Shown here piece after piece: positions 44,978 through 54,825 of a DNA stretch of 64,000 bases (the stretch's first letter is position 1; the number at the start of each line of letters is the position of its first letter). The notes below the pieces were generated by a model. The model saw only the letters and a list, made by a program, of their open reading frames with translations, was not told the DNA's origin and ran no database searches. The DNA comes from Draconibacterium aestuarii (GTDB lineage: Bacteria > Bacteroidota > Bacteroidia > Bacteroidales > Prolixibacteraceae), in assembly GCA_026671195.1 (NCBI GenBank), contig JAPOHD010000005.1, positions 186,001-250,000 of the forward strand, written 5' to 3'. Made by a program: the position numbers and the translations under genes.

Positions 44978-46089
44978 ATTCGTTACAGATTTAAGTTCAT
45001 TTTTGGACTGATGTATTTTATCTTGGTCGAATGAAGCAAGATGAAAGAAAAATTAAAGCCCGTGAAAAATGGGTAAAAACCTATATTGAACTGGGATCTA
45101 TAACAAAAGCTGCACTTAGGTGTGGGATTTCTCGCCCAACACTTTATCGTTGGATAAAAAGGTATGAAAAAGAAGGTTTTACAGGATTGTAAGATAAGTC
45201 TCAACGCCCTAAAAGCCTTGCAAATACTAAGGTTGATGAAGAATTAGAAAAGACAATTCTTAAAATTAGAAGAAAGTTTAGTTGGGGACCTCAACGAATC
45301 TCAAACTATTTGTTGCGTACCAAACGGTTGCGAATATCACCAATGACTGTATGGAGAGTCTTAGATAGGAACAACGTCAAGCCCATTTTAAAAAGAAAAA
45401 AGAAGGCGGAATTTAAGCGATATAATAAACTAATACCAGGTGAGCGGATTCAGCTGGATGTAACAAAACTTAGGAATAAAGTTTACCAGTTTACTGCGAT
45501 TGATGATTGTACCCGCTTGAAAGCAATCAGGCTTTACGAGAATAAAAAGTGCGAAAGTTCAATTCATTTTTTAGGAGAATTACTCGATGATTTTGGTTTT
45601 CCAATCCAGCGTATTCAAACAGATTGGGGCACTGAATTTTTCAATTATGATTTTCAATATGAACTACATGAACATTTTATGAAATTTAGACCTATCAAGC
45701 CCAAAAGTCCCCATCTGAATGGGAAAGTAGAGAGGACACAGCAGACTGATAAAATTGAATTTTGGCAACATGTTGATCTGACTCAGTCCTTGCAGGTTCT
45801 CAGAAACCTTGCCGCTAATTGGCAAGGTTTTTATAATAACAAGCGGCCACATTCCTCGCTGGACGGTAAGACTCCTATGCAAAAATTTAAGACAGTAGAA
45901 AAAGACATTCCAATTCAGCCTGAAGTAACTTTATTATTTATGGATTCCTGTGAAACTATCTGGCCAAGAAGTTATGAATACTTGAAATTGAGAAACAAAA
46001 AATGACTTACAATGGTGATGTTTTTAATGTGATGTTGGAATGTTGAAAACTCTCGGAGTTATCAATATTCCAATATCATTGTAACGAAT
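44978..46089 (+). mobile_element. IS481-like insertion sequence (inactivated)
   Basis: The element is bounded by ATTCGTTACA at 44978-44987 and its reverse complement TGTAACGAAT at 46080-46089, about 1.1 kb apart, with one transposase gene inside. The ends are inferred from this 10-bp inverted pair only; no clear target duplication was found. It ends 19 bases before the truncated IS4-type copy. Confidence 0.6.
45031..46005 (+). pseudogene. IS481-family transposase with premature TAA
   Basis: One frame of 325 codons from ATG 45031 with a single stop, TAA at codon 54 (reading GFTGL-stop-DKSQRP; the family has a serine there). N-terminal HTH: AALRCGISRPTLYRWIKRYE. DDE residues: D in IQLDVTKL, D in IQTDWGTEF, E in LNGKVERTQQ. 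Apart from the stop it looks complete, so inactivation is recent, or a shortened protein starts downstream. Confidence 0.85.
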
Positions 46090-46108
46090 GTGTCGATATA
46101 TCACAGTC

Positions 46109-46430
46109 TATGGGCTTTCAAACAAGTACAAATATCCCGTAAAGAATTGAGCGAAGTTAATTGCCCAAAGAAAAGTTGAACAAACAAGTTCCAGCAATTC
46201 AATTCTCTCACACGATAGTCTCCATTGTAACGCTTTACTAATTTATCAAACTCGTATTTGTTGACAAATTGCAATAGTTAAGCAAAAACATATTTTCCAG
46301 AGTTCATAGTCTTGCGTTAAAATGGCGTAAAACTATAAGTCAATTCAAATCAAAAAATCAAAGAACGCTTGTATATTGCGTGTATTTAAATAATTATATG
46401 ATATTTAAAAAAGTTAACGCATCACTACTA
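46109..46430 (-). mobile_element. Truncated copy of the IS4-type element
   Basis: About 322 bases nearly identical to 55813-56134, covering the right terminal repeat and the first third of the transposase gene on the minus strand. Several differences, including CAA to TAA in the start of the transposase frame (FAQLLQF), show decay. It lies upstream of the polysaccharide-utilisation genes in the same orientation as the full copy on their other side. Confidence 0.88.
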
Positions 46431-46691
46431 TTCCTAAAGCGTCAATTTGTAATGATAAATCATAGTTTGTAGTTATTTATTGTGTTGACTGTTATTTGTA
46501 TATGAGCGCTAGTGAACAAATTCGTAATTTACTCTCAGTATCAATATTTAACGTTTAATAGGTTGGATGCCACAATTTATTTTATCCGACTTAAGACATG
46601 AAAATACCAGAAATAGGAACTAATCAGTAAGCAAGGCAACGAGACTAACAGTTGCAATTTTAATGGTTATAAAATTCATTGATTTACAAGA
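46431..46691. other. AT-rich gap, no gene seen
   Basis: Nothing coding. It is the region downstream of the minus-strand GH16 gene, without a clear terminator hairpin. Confidence 0.6.
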
Positions 46692-47519
46692 TCATTTTTT
46701 CTGATAAATCCTCACATAGTCTATCTCGAAGTTGTGGGGAAATAAAGAATCGTCGATGCCATGTTTGCCTCCCCATCCGCCACCGATGGCAAGGTTGAAT
46801 ATAAGATAAAACGACTGATCAAAAGGCCAGTCACCATAACCTTCGCCATTATTGCTAAAGCTGAAATATTCTGTACCATCCACATAACTTCTGATTTCGT
46901 TCTCATCCCATTCCATTGAGTAAGTGTGAAATTCAGTTGTGGCGGTAGGCAAATAGCTTGGTTTTCCTACCTGTGTGCCAATTACGTGGTTAAACAATTC
47001 GGTGTGAACGGTTGAATGTACCGTGTCGGGATCGTAACCAACATGTTCCATAATGTCAATTTCGCCACTTTTAGGCCAGTTACCATACAATTTATCACTC
47101 GGGAGCATCCAGATTGCAGGCCATGTTCCATTCCCTGTGGGTAATTTGGCTTTCACTTCAACCTTGCAATATTTCCAATCTCCTTTCCCCTTTGTTGTTA
47201 ATCTCGCTGAGCTGTAATCCTTGCCCGATGTCGCTTCTTTAAGTGCAGTAATTGTAAGTTTTCCGTCTTTTATGTAACAATTATCGCTATCGGCTACCGT
47301 GTACCACTGTTTTTCGTTGTTTCCCCAACCGTAAGCATTCCCACGGGTGGCATAATTCCATTTGCTTGTGTCGGGCAGGCCATCGGTATTAAATTCGTCA
47401 GACCAAACCAATTCCCAGTTTGTCGATTTGTTGCTGTTATCTGTAGTTTTTTCTTTTTTTCTGTTTGTACAGTTGGTGAAAAGGAACACCACAATGAAGT
47501 ATAAAAAAATAGTTCTCAT
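46692..47519 (-). CDS. GH16 endo-beta-glucanase lipoprotein (laminarinase-like)
   Basis: A 275-residue protein with lipoprotein signal (lipobox ...FTNC, Cys17), so membrane-anchored. The catalytic motif GEIDIMEH gives E153, D155 and E158 (ExDxxE), the GH16 form found in bacterial laminarinases; WSDEFN, TWPAIWMLP and FNLAIGGGWGG are also standard for that subfamily. It should cut beta-1,3- or mixed beta-glucans. It is the last gene of the SusC-SusD-GH16 set. Confidence 0.93.
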   Translation of the reverse strand: MRTIFLYFIVVFLFTNCTNRKKEKTTDNSNKSTNWELVWSDEFNTDGLPDTSKWNYATRGNAYGWGNNEKQWYTVADSDNCYIKDGKLTITALKEATSGKDYSSARLTTKGKGDWKYCKVEVKAKLPTGNGTWPAIWMLPSDKLYGNWPKSGEIDIMEHVGYDPDTVHSTVHTELFNHVIGTQVGKPSYLPTATTEFHTYSMEWDENEIRSYVDGTEYFSFSNNGEGYGDWPFDQSFYLIFNLAIGGGWGGKHGIDDSLFPHNFEIDYVRIYQKK

Positions 47520-47730
47520 CCGATTTAATTTGTTCGTTTTAAATGGGAACAGCTAAAATTCGTTCATTTTATTCATCAAACGAATCACTGTTTTTTGCTC
47601 ATTTTGTTTTTGTACTATTAAAAAAGGAATGGGAACAAAACCCATCCCCTTTTAACTAAACTAAACTACTAAAGATCTGGTAAAAGATCAACAGTATTAA
47701 TGATTGATTAAAATTTGTACCACACATTTG

Positions 47731-49260
47731 TTATTTCAACCACCATGGAACCTGGTTTATACCATCGTATCCGTTGTACTGCTCATCAATAGCTTTTTGA
47801 TAATTTTCAGGATTCTTTGTTTGTTCATCCGTTGGATACATCCAGCGTTGCGGGTAAACATTTGGATCTTCAGGATTTAAACTTGTTGAAGGATCCAGCG
47901 GGTATTCCGGATATCCTGTACGTAAAAACTGGGGATAATTACCTCCATTCCCCTGGAAGAAATCGATTAACCATCTTTGCATCCAGATTTGGTGTAAACG
48001 AGCTTCTTTTGTTCCGCCACTTGCATACGCTGCTGCCCCGGTAAAATAGTTGTCAATATAGTCTTGTGTTATCGGCATTCCGTGTACAAAGTCTGCCGTA
48101 TGAGGGAGATTCATGTAATATTCTAACATGGCAGTAACTCCGTTTTCGTAGTACTGCTGAGCATTACCCGATACCCAACCTTCTTCAATGGCTTCAGCAA
48201 TAATAAAACACTGTTCCGAGTAGGTAAAATATAGCATCGGATCGTTATCCATAAATTCAACATAACGTTTGTTGATTAATGAGTAGGTTCCGCTGGCATT
48301 ATTCAGTGCCAGTTGCTCGGCCGACAATTCGGTAGGTACACCCACATAGGCATTAAAATCTGATTCTTCCAGTCCAGCTTCGATCTTAGCCCGGGCAGGT
48401 TCTGCAAAATAAAAGAGCCTGTAATCGTTGAAGTTTCTAAGCGCATCAATTACCAGTTCTGAAACACCTGTAAATTGCCTGCGCTCTTCTCCATTCCACA
48501 TCGGATAGGTCGCGTTTGGATTTTCAGAATAAACCAACTTAAAGTTATCGGCATTTCCATCAAGTAAATTGCCGGCATTTACAACTGCTGCAAATCGTGC
48601 TTTTTGTTCAGAAGTGGCTTTTTTACTGATGGTTTGAATTACCTTTAATTGCATGGCATTGCATAGTTTTTGCCATTTTTCAACGTCGCCGCCCAGCATT
48701 ATATCACCGTCAAAATTTACACCTTCCGAAAAATATGCTTCTGCCTGTTGCAGATCAGTAAGAATGGACACAAAAACATCCGCTTGTTTGTCGTATTTCG
48801 GTTGTGTAATTCCATCCGAGGCTCGACCTGCTTCTGTGTATGGAATATCGCCCATATCCAACGTAGCCGAAAATCCATATTTAGCCTTTAAGAATAGTTC
48901 TAATCCTTTGTAAGATGATTCGTATTGCGATCCTTCAGCATACTGCGACATGTATTTCAGGTCGGTTAATCGGGTGTATGAACCAAAGCTGCCATACGGC
49001 CAGTAAGAGTAGTAATACTGACCGGGATTGGGATTTGTTTCAAGCATTGCAATGTGCTTATTAAACAGGTTTCCTGAAGTAAAATCGGCAGAATTTGGGT
49101 TCCAGAACCGGTACGTGTCCTTTAATGTTTGCGTGGCAAGCATCGATGGTGTAACCTGGTTCGTTTTATTTGGATCTGTATTGATATCTTCAAAATTATC
49201 GCATGAAAAAGCAATAAAAAGAGAAAATATCGCGAGTAAAATATATTTTAGATTTTTCAT
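47731..49260 (-). CDS. susD: SusD/RagB-family glycan-binding lipoprotein
   Basis: A 509-residue protein with lipobox (FIAFSC, Cys20) followed by DNFEDINTDPN, typical of the SusD-like group with the MGDIPYTEA and PKYDKQADVF motifs and helical TPR-like core. It sits on the cell surface and caps the SusC barrel. It starts 12 bases after the SusC stop, so they are one operon. A 210-base gap precedes the GH16 gene. Confidence 0.95.
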   Translation of the reverse strand: MKNLKYILLAIFSLFIAFSCDNFEDINTDPNKTNQVTPSMLATQTLKDTYRFWNPNSADFTSGNLFNKHIAMLETNPNPGQYYYSYWPYGSFGSYTRLTDLKYMSQYAEGSQYESSYKGLELFLKAKYGFSATLDMGDIPYTEAGRASDGITQPKYDKQADVFVSILTDLQQAEAYFSEGVNFDGDIMLGGDVEKWQKLCNAMQLKVIQTISKKATSEQKARFAAVVNAGNLLDGNADNFKLVYSENPNATYPMWNGEERRQFTGVSELVIDALRNFNDYRLFYFAEPARAKIEAGLEESDFNAYVGVPTELSAEQLALNNASGTYSLINKRYVEFMDNDPMLYFTYSEQCFIIAEAIEEGWVSGNAQQYYENGVTAMLEYYMNLPHTADFVHGMPITQDYIDNYFTGAAAYASGGTKEARLHQIWMQRWLIDFFQGNGGNYPQFLRTGYPEYPLDPSTSLNPEDPNVYPQRWMYPTDEQTKNPENYQKAIDEQYNGYDGINQVPWWLK

Positions 49261-49272
49261 GGGTATCTGTTA

Positions 49273-52200
49273 TTAAAATGTGAGTTTAATATTAGCTCCA
49301 AGGTATCTCACAGAAGGGTCTGCAAAATCTTCATATCCACCATCAGGGTCTGAATATTTCCAGTCTTTTGACCAGAACAATACATTTTGACCTACAAAAC
49401 TAACCGACGCATTTTCTATAAAACCGCCTGCCCAGTTGTTTAACACACTGTTCGGAATGGTGTAAGTTAACGATAATTCACGTAGTTTCAGAAATGTTCT
49501 GGAATATACATCGTTTGGATTGGGGCTGCCTCCCCATGCACTGGTATTGTGCAAATCCTGTGCAGCTTGTTTGTAGGTTGAAGCCACATCATTTGGTGCA
49601 TATTCGCGTGTATCGCTTGTTATATTTCCATTTGTATCGTAGGTAACCGATCCCGATATCACCTGAACTCCTTCGCCAACGTAATTTTTCGAACCTGGAT
49701 CAGCAACGTCCAGCGCTCTTTCTTCGGTTACCGATTCGGGATGCACTCCTGATTGCCACATATAACTTTCAGTTCGGGTGCTTAATAAGCCGCCAGCTAC
49801 ACCGTCAAACGACATGTACAAGCTAAAGTTTTTATAACGAAGACTGGAAGAGATACCCCATAACCAGTCTGGATTACTGTATCCGTAGAGTGTAGTATAG
49901 CTACTTCTAACCACACGTCCGCTGGTATTGTAAATTTGTTGCCCGGCATACTCTCCGTAAGGAACTCGCAGATAGTCTTTTAGTGTGAAAGCGTCCGTAC
50001 GATCGCCAACATTCACCCATGGTTTTCCAAAGTTTGAAGTATAAAGCGAATCGAGTTTGGTATATTCCTGTTTATAGGTCGACCAGTTCACATTTATATC
50101 CCATTGCAAGTCTTTTGTTTTTACAGGTGTACCGGTTAATGCAACTTCCCATCCTTTGTTGGTACGTTCTTCATCGGTATTTAAGTAAATACCTGTATAA
50201 CCTGAAGCCGAGGATAGTGGTCCCTGCTTAAGTATATCAAAAATATGCTTTGAATAATAGGTTAAATCAACTGTTAATCGTTTTTGGAACATCATTCCCT
50301 GCAATCCGATTTCTTTTGTTGTATACGAATTTGGACTATAGGAATTTAAATACAGTGCTGATGGCGCCGAAGCTCCGTTTTGGTCATTCCAGGTGCCCGG
50401 ATAAACCGAAAAAACACTGTTGATGGCATATGGAGAAGGAGCTGTTTTTGCACGTGTCCACGAGCCTCTAAGCTTCAAAAGATCCAACCAATCCTGAGTG
50501 GATTCAGGTAAAAGTTCGGATACCACAAAACTGCCCGAAACAGATGGATAGAAGTAAGACCTGTCTGACTCGTCGACATTTGGATTTGCCAACATGGAAA
50601 CCCAGTCGTTACGTCCTGTTAAATCCAGATAGATTAACTTATTCCACGAAAAAGCCATACGTCCGTACAATGAATTTACTTGTCGGGCTACCGTGCTTTC
50701 GGCAACCGTAGCCGGATTTACAGAAGCATTGAGCGAGAAGTATCCCGGAATAGAAATACCCCCAACTGTTTTCGCATTTATATTGTCATTCCGGTCGTAA
50801 AATATTGTACCACCGGCGAGGTATTCTACATCAAATTTCTCAAGAAAGCTTTTGTTTCCGGTGAGCAACATGTCGCTGTTGATACTAAAACCCTGCGTTT
50901 TTCCGGTTAGGTAGGCTCCTGTTCGGCTGCCGTTCCATGTGTACGGATTACCCGGCACACCTGTATTACCCGAAGATGTGTACGATCCTTGCGAGATTCT
51001 GAGTTGTCCGCGGTCGATGTAAAAGTCGAGACCCGAACGAACGGTTGCTTTTAACCAATCTGCAATGTCATAGCTCATGGTTAAGTCGGCATTAAAAATA
51101 TCGCGCGATACTTCGTTTGTCCTTTCATACCGGTCGTAATATGGATTATTTTGGTTTTTACCCCGGTATTTGTCGGCCTCATAATCGTATCCAAAATGGT
51201 TGTTCTGAAGCTGCCCCGGTTTAATCCAGTAGTTGTCTTTGTACTGGCGGATATCAAAATCGGCAGAAGACCAGATCAATAGTGTGTACATCGGATCGTA
51301 TGAAGTGTAACCATTGGAACCCATGTTTGGTGATTCGCGTTTGGTATACGACATGTTCGAGGTAAGTTTAAATTTATCAAGGTTAATATCACCACCTAAT
51401 GTGTAGGTATATTTATCCAGTTTAGAATTTGGATAACGCCCCTTGTTTTGTGTCCAGTTTAACGAAGTTCTAAGCGCTACGTTTTCGCCTTTAAAAGCTA
51501 CACTAACATTATTATTTGTAATGTAACCGATTTCCAAAAAGTTTTCAAAGTTGTTTGCTCCCACAGGCAGGTACTCGTAATCTCTGAATTCTTTTGTGAT
51601 CGGATCCCATTGTGTTTGCATGGATCCATCCATAAAAGTTCCCCACGACTGGTCAGAGTTTAAATCGTAAATGTAAGCTGTACCACGTCCGTAAACACTT
51701 TGTTTTTCGGGAATCGCTAAAAAGCCTGCATTAAACATGGTGCTTGATGTAACATCAACCGATACACCGGTATCGCCTGTACTACCGTTTTTGGTGGTAA
51801 TCAGAATGGCTCCTTTTTCGCCGCGAAATCCGTAAAGAGCAGAAGCTGTGGCTCCTTTAAGTACGGTCATCGATTCGATATCTTCGGCAGCAATGTCGTT
51901 TAGTTTTTTATTAGAATAAGCTACTCCGTCGATAACAATCAATGGATCGGTTTCTCCACGAATGGTAAAAGTTGGCTCCACGTTAAAGTCGGATGAATTC
52001 TGCACCAGAACCCCGGCTACTTTTCCAGTAAGTGAAGTTCCCACATCAACTCCCGAAACTTTTTGTAAGCTTTCGCCGTCAACCTGCTGCACCGAATATC
52101 CCAGTGCTTTTTGTTCTCTTTTTATACCAAGTGCAGTAACAACCACCTCTTCCAGACCGATGGCATCCACAATCATTGTAACATGTATTTCGTTTTGTTC

Positions 52201-52788
52201 GGTAACATTCACTTCTTGTGTTAACATTCCCACAAAAGAAAATACCAATGTTGCTCCGGAAGGAATATTGGTGATCGTATAATTGCCGTCGGCATTTGTA
52301 ATTGTTCCTTGTGTCGTTCCTTTCAGAAAAACGGTAACACCCGGCAATGGCTCTCCATCTTCGTCGCTTACCTTTCCTGAAATCGATTTTTGCTGGGAAC
52401 TAACTCCATCGTAAAAGTCAGATTTTTCGGTGGTTAAAATAATCAAACGGTCGTTAACCTGGTAAGTAACATCGGTTTCGTAAAACAGGTTGTTAAGTAT
52501 TTTGTCAATGCTTTTTTCTTTTGCATTTACATCAACTTTACGTTCTACATCTACCAGTTTCTGGTTTAAGAGGAAAAAGAACTCACTCTTGTTTTCAATT
52601 TCATCAAGTACGTCAATTACCCTGGCATTCTCCATTTTCAGGGTCAGTTTAGTTTGTTGGGAGTATCCTGATTCGGCCCACACTTGTGAGATCAGCAGGA
52701 AAAGAAAAATGACACTTAATCGCATAATTTTCCACATTTTAGTTTTGACAGCCAAATGAATGGCGTCACGAATCCATTTTTTTTTCAT
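49273..52788 (-). CDS. susC: SusC/RagA TonB-dependent receptor with STN domain
   Basis: A 1171-residue outer-membrane receptor. Order: signal region (20-40), STN/secretin-TonB N-terminal domain (about 48-120), carboxypeptidase-regulatory-like domain (136-210), TonB-box-like EEVVVTALG (213-221), plug (to about 340) and barrel ending in GANIKLTF. The STN domain indicates that it also signals to a FecR/sigma pair, which is exactly what lies upstream. It imports oligosaccharides released by the GH16 enzyme. Confidence 0.97.
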   Translation of the reverse strand: MKKKWIRDAIHLAVKTKMWKIMRLSVIFLFLLISQVWAESGYSQQTKLTLKMENARVIDVLDEIENKSEFFFLLNQKLVDVERKVDVNAKEKSIDKILNNLFYETDVTYQVNDRLIILTTEKSDFYDGVSSQQKSISGKVSDEDGEPLPGVTVFLKGTTQGTITNADGNYTITNIPSGATLVFSFVGMLTQEVNVTEQNEIHVTMIVDAIGLEEVVVTALGIKREQKALGYSVQQVDGESLQKVSGVDVGTSLTGKVAGVLVQNSSDFNVEPTFTIRGETDPLIVIDGVAYSNKKLNDIAAEDIESMTVLKGATASALYGFRGEKGAILITTKNGSTGDTGVSVDVTSSTMFNAGFLAIPEKQSVYGRGTAYIYDLNSDQSWGTFMDGSMQTQWDPITKEFRDYEYLPVGANNFENFLEIGYITNNNVSVAFKGENVALRTSLNWTQNKGRYPNSKLDKYTYTLGGDINLDKFKLTSNMSYTKRESPNMGSNGYTSYDPMYTLLIWSSADFDIRQYKDNYWIKPGQLQNNHFGYDYEADKYRGKNQNNPYYDRYERTNEVSRDIFNADLTMSYDIADWLKATVRSGLDFYIDRGQLRISQGSYTSSGNTGVPGNPYTWNGSRTGAYLTGKTQGFSINSDMLLTGNKSFLEKFDVEYLAGGTIFYDRNDNINAKTVGGISIPGYFSLNASVNPATVAESTVARQVNSLYGRMAFSWNKLIYLDLTGRNDWVSMLANPNVDESDRSYFYPSVSGSFVVSELLPESTQDWLDLLKLRGSWTRAKTAPSPYAINSVFSVYPGTWNDQNGASAPSALYLNSYSPNSYTTKEIGLQGMMFQKRLTVDLTYYSKHIFDILKQGPLSSASGYTGIYLNTDEERTNKGWEVALTGTPVKTKDLQWDINVNWSTYKQEYTKLDSLYTSNFGKPWVNVGDRTDAFTLKDYLRVPYGEYAGQQIYNTSGRVVRSSYTTLYGYSNPDWLWGISSSLRYKNFSLYMSFDGVAGGLLSTRTESYMWQSGVHPESVTEERALDVADPGSKNYVGEGVQVISGSVTYDTNGNITSDTREYAPNDVASTYKQAAQDLHNTSAWGGSPNPNDVYSRTFLKLRELSLTYTIPNSVLNNWAGGFIENASVSFVGQNVLFWSKDWKYSDPDGGYEDFADPSVRYLGANIKLTF

Positions 52789-52847
52789 AAATTTAAGACG
52801 TTAAGTAGTAAAACAATTATTGGACTAATTCACACTGCTTGATTTAT

Positions 52848-52872
52848 AGGAGAGTGCTGGTAACACTCTCCT
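52848..52872. terminator. Hairpin between FecR and SusC genes
   Basis: AGGAGAGTG / CACTCTCCT form a 9-bp stem with a 7-base loop. It lies between the FecR stop and the SusC start on the minus strand and probably separates the regulator transcript from the transport operon. The T-run (GTTTTTATTT) is on the plus strand, so its efficiency on the minus strand is uncertain. Confidence 0.5.
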
Positions 52873-52880
52873 GTTTTTAT

Positions 52881-53918
52881 TTAAAAGGCATCCAACCTTT
52901 TCTTATCTATATACACCTTAATTTTTCTTGTTTTATATGTGTTGTTACTTGTTGTTTCGCGGGTTTGTTCTGTGTAGCTAAGTGGTGCTGTAATAGCCAG
53001 CAATTTAAGGACTTCTTCCAGTGGCTCATCAATAAAAGTAGCACGAAAGGCATAGTTCAGCAATTCCTGGTCTACAATTTCAATTTCAACGTTGTACCAC
53101 CTGCCCAGGCGATCAGCTACCTGTTTCATGTTTTCGTTACGAAATACCAGTTTCCCTTCGGTCCACGATACGTATTGTAAGGCTTCTACATTGTTTTTAT
53201 TGTATTGCCGCGTTTCGGTATTAAGTACCAGTTTCTGATCGGGTTGCAGGGTTTCCAGTAATTGCCCCTGATCAGAATAAACTTCAACTTTACCCTCTTT
53301 TAGTATGATCTCTTCGGTTTGTTCGTTGTCGTAAGCAATAACATTAAACTGTGTTCCCAGCACCTTGGTGGCCAGGTGGGGAGTAGTAACAATAAATGGA
53401 TGCGCTTTGTCGGGTGTTACATTAAAAAAAGCTTCCCCTTTTAAAGTTACATTCCGTTGATCGGTAAAAATTACCGGGTATTCCAAAGTCGACCCGCTGT
53501 TTAAAAATCCGCTTGTTCCGTCGGGAAGCACAAATTTGGTGCGTACTCCAAGCGGGCATTGTATTTCGGCAAGTGCAATTTCCTGTTTTGGAGTTTTTAA
53601 TTGAAAATAAGCCAATGCCAAAAAGGAGAGAAGTAAGGGAACGATCAAAATGGCGGCAATCCGATGGAAGGTAGTTATAAAACGTGTTTTTTTAACCGGT
53701 TTATCGAGTTGAATTTGATCATGAATTTTATCTAAAATAGAATCAATATCGCCGAAAGGAAGTCCTTCGCTCTTGTAATCAAACCAATGTTTTTGCAAAA
53801 GTGTTTGCAATTCCGGTTCATTCTGCTTTTGTTGAAATGCAGTTTTAATTTCCAAAAAGTCTTTTCTTGAATATTTTCCCTCGAAAAAGCGTTGAAGTAT
53901 TTTCGGATTTAGCCCCAT
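52881..53918 (-). CDS. FecR-family anti-sigma factor
   Basis: A 345-residue inner-membrane protein: cytoplasmic helical part (1-80), one membrane segment (about 87-105), then a periplasmic FecR domain (PLGVRTKFVLPDGTSGFLNS, GEAFFNVTPDKAHPFIV) and a C-terminal domain of the FecR-C type (VADRLGRWYNVEIEIV). It would hold the sigma factor at 54022 inactive until the SusC STN domain signals substrate. Confidence 0.95.
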   Translation of the reverse strand: MGLNPKILQRFFEGKYSRKDFLEIKTAFQQKQNEPELQTLLQKHWFDYKSEGLPFGDIDSILDKIHDQIQLDKPVKKTRFITTFHRIAAILIVPLLLSFLALAYFQLKTPKQEIALAEIQCPLGVRTKFVLPDGTSGFLNSGSTLEYPVIFTDQRNVTLKGEAFFNVTPDKAHPFIVTTPHLATKVLGTQFNVIAYDNEQTEEIILKEGKVEVYSDQGQLLETLQPDQKLVLNTETRQYNKNNVEALQYVSWTEGKLVFRNENMKQVADRLGRWYNVEIEIVDQELLNYAFRATFIDEPLEEVLKLLAITAPLSYTEQTRETTSNNTYKTRKIKVYIDKKRLDAF

Positions 53919-54021
53919 AAATAACGGTTTGATGTTCGTTTGAATGTAATAGGGTAAAAATCCGAAAATCCCCCAGTTGAAATGGCAGAAAAAAGTTAAG
54001 TTATTTTTATTGGGCTTAGAT

Positions 54022-54615
54022 TCAGTCTTTTACAAACAGGAGAAAAAATAACATCGAAGACAATTCTTCCTCTCCCAAACCCTTTTTAATATTTTTGAGA
54101 GCTTCGGTCAGGTGATTTTCAACGGTTTTAGGAGAAATATCCAGTTGGCGTGCAATTTCTTTTACGGGTATGCCTTCTTTTTTTCTCTTCAGCAAAATTT
54201 CTTTTTGGCGAGAAGGTAATTTCTGAATGAGCGATTCAACCTTTTCAAGTAGTATTTGGTAATTTAAGCGTTCGTTGGTTTCGTCGCTAAAACCTATTGA
54301 TTCTTCAATTAACTGGTGCTGGTATTCGTTCCGGCGGTAAAGCTGATCAAAAAGTTCCAGTATTTGATGGTATGCAATTTTAAAAAGGTAGGCTTTAAAT
54401 GATAAGTCGGGATTAAGCTGTTTCCGGTTCCTCCAGATTTTCAGAAAAACTTCCTGAACAACTCCTTCCGCGTCTTCTTTCGATTTTAAATAACCAAATG
54501 CAAAGTGGTATAAACGTTTTCCATAATCAGAAAAAAGCTTGTCGAAGGCGGCCACATCATCATTTTTTAACGCAGTGATATAGCTTTTTTCAGTTATGTT
54601 AATTTGATTTTTCAA
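54022..54615 (-). CDS. ECF sigma factor (FecI-like)
   Basis: A 197-residue sigma-70 family protein with region 2 (LFSDYGKRLYHFAFGYLKSK, EDAEGVVQEVFLKIWRNR) and region 4 (LPSRQKEILLKRKKEGIPVK, EIARQLDISPKTVENHL). It belongs to the Bacteroidota ECF group paired with FecR and SusC. It is 100 bases upstream of the FecR gene. Its product should activate the SusC-SusD-GH16 operon. Confidence 0.95.
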   Translation of the reverse strand: MKNQINITEKSYITALKNDDVAAFDKLFSDYGKRLYHFAFGYLKSKEDAEGVVQEVFLKIWRNRKQLNPDLSFKAYLFKIAYHQILELFDQLYRRNEYQHQLIEESIGFSDETNERLNYQILLEKVESLIQKLPSRQKEILLKRKKEGIPVKEIARQLDISPKTVENHLTEALKNIKKGLGEEELSSMLFFLLFVKD

Positions 54616-54825
54616 GAGTCTAATTGTATCAGGTCAGCGTATTCTTTTAAAAAATACTGCTACCAAAGTAAGTAAATTTGTGGAACACCTCAAAATAAAA
54701 AACCGGACACTGTTGGGACTGATCCCTCAGAAGATAAAAAGAAACCATCCTTGGAGATAATAGATATTTCTGGAACGTGGTATACTCCATTTTCGGGATT
54801 GACTTACGAATTTACGTAGAAAGAA
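54616..54825. other. Intergenic stretch with a possible IS-truncated frame
   Basis: On the plus strand a short frame (54674-54815) reads CGTPQNKKPDTVGTDPSEDK, KKPSLEIIDISGTWYTPFSG and LTYEFT and stops just before the IS4-type element. It resembles the end of a secreted protein but is too short to assign. The sigma-factor promoter must also lie here. Confidence 0.35.

Noticed and set aside
46692-54615. The SusC/SusD/GH16 genes as part of the capsule locus
   Set aside because: They lie on the other strand in the island, between IS copies, with their own sigma/FecR regulator; they form a separate uptake locus.
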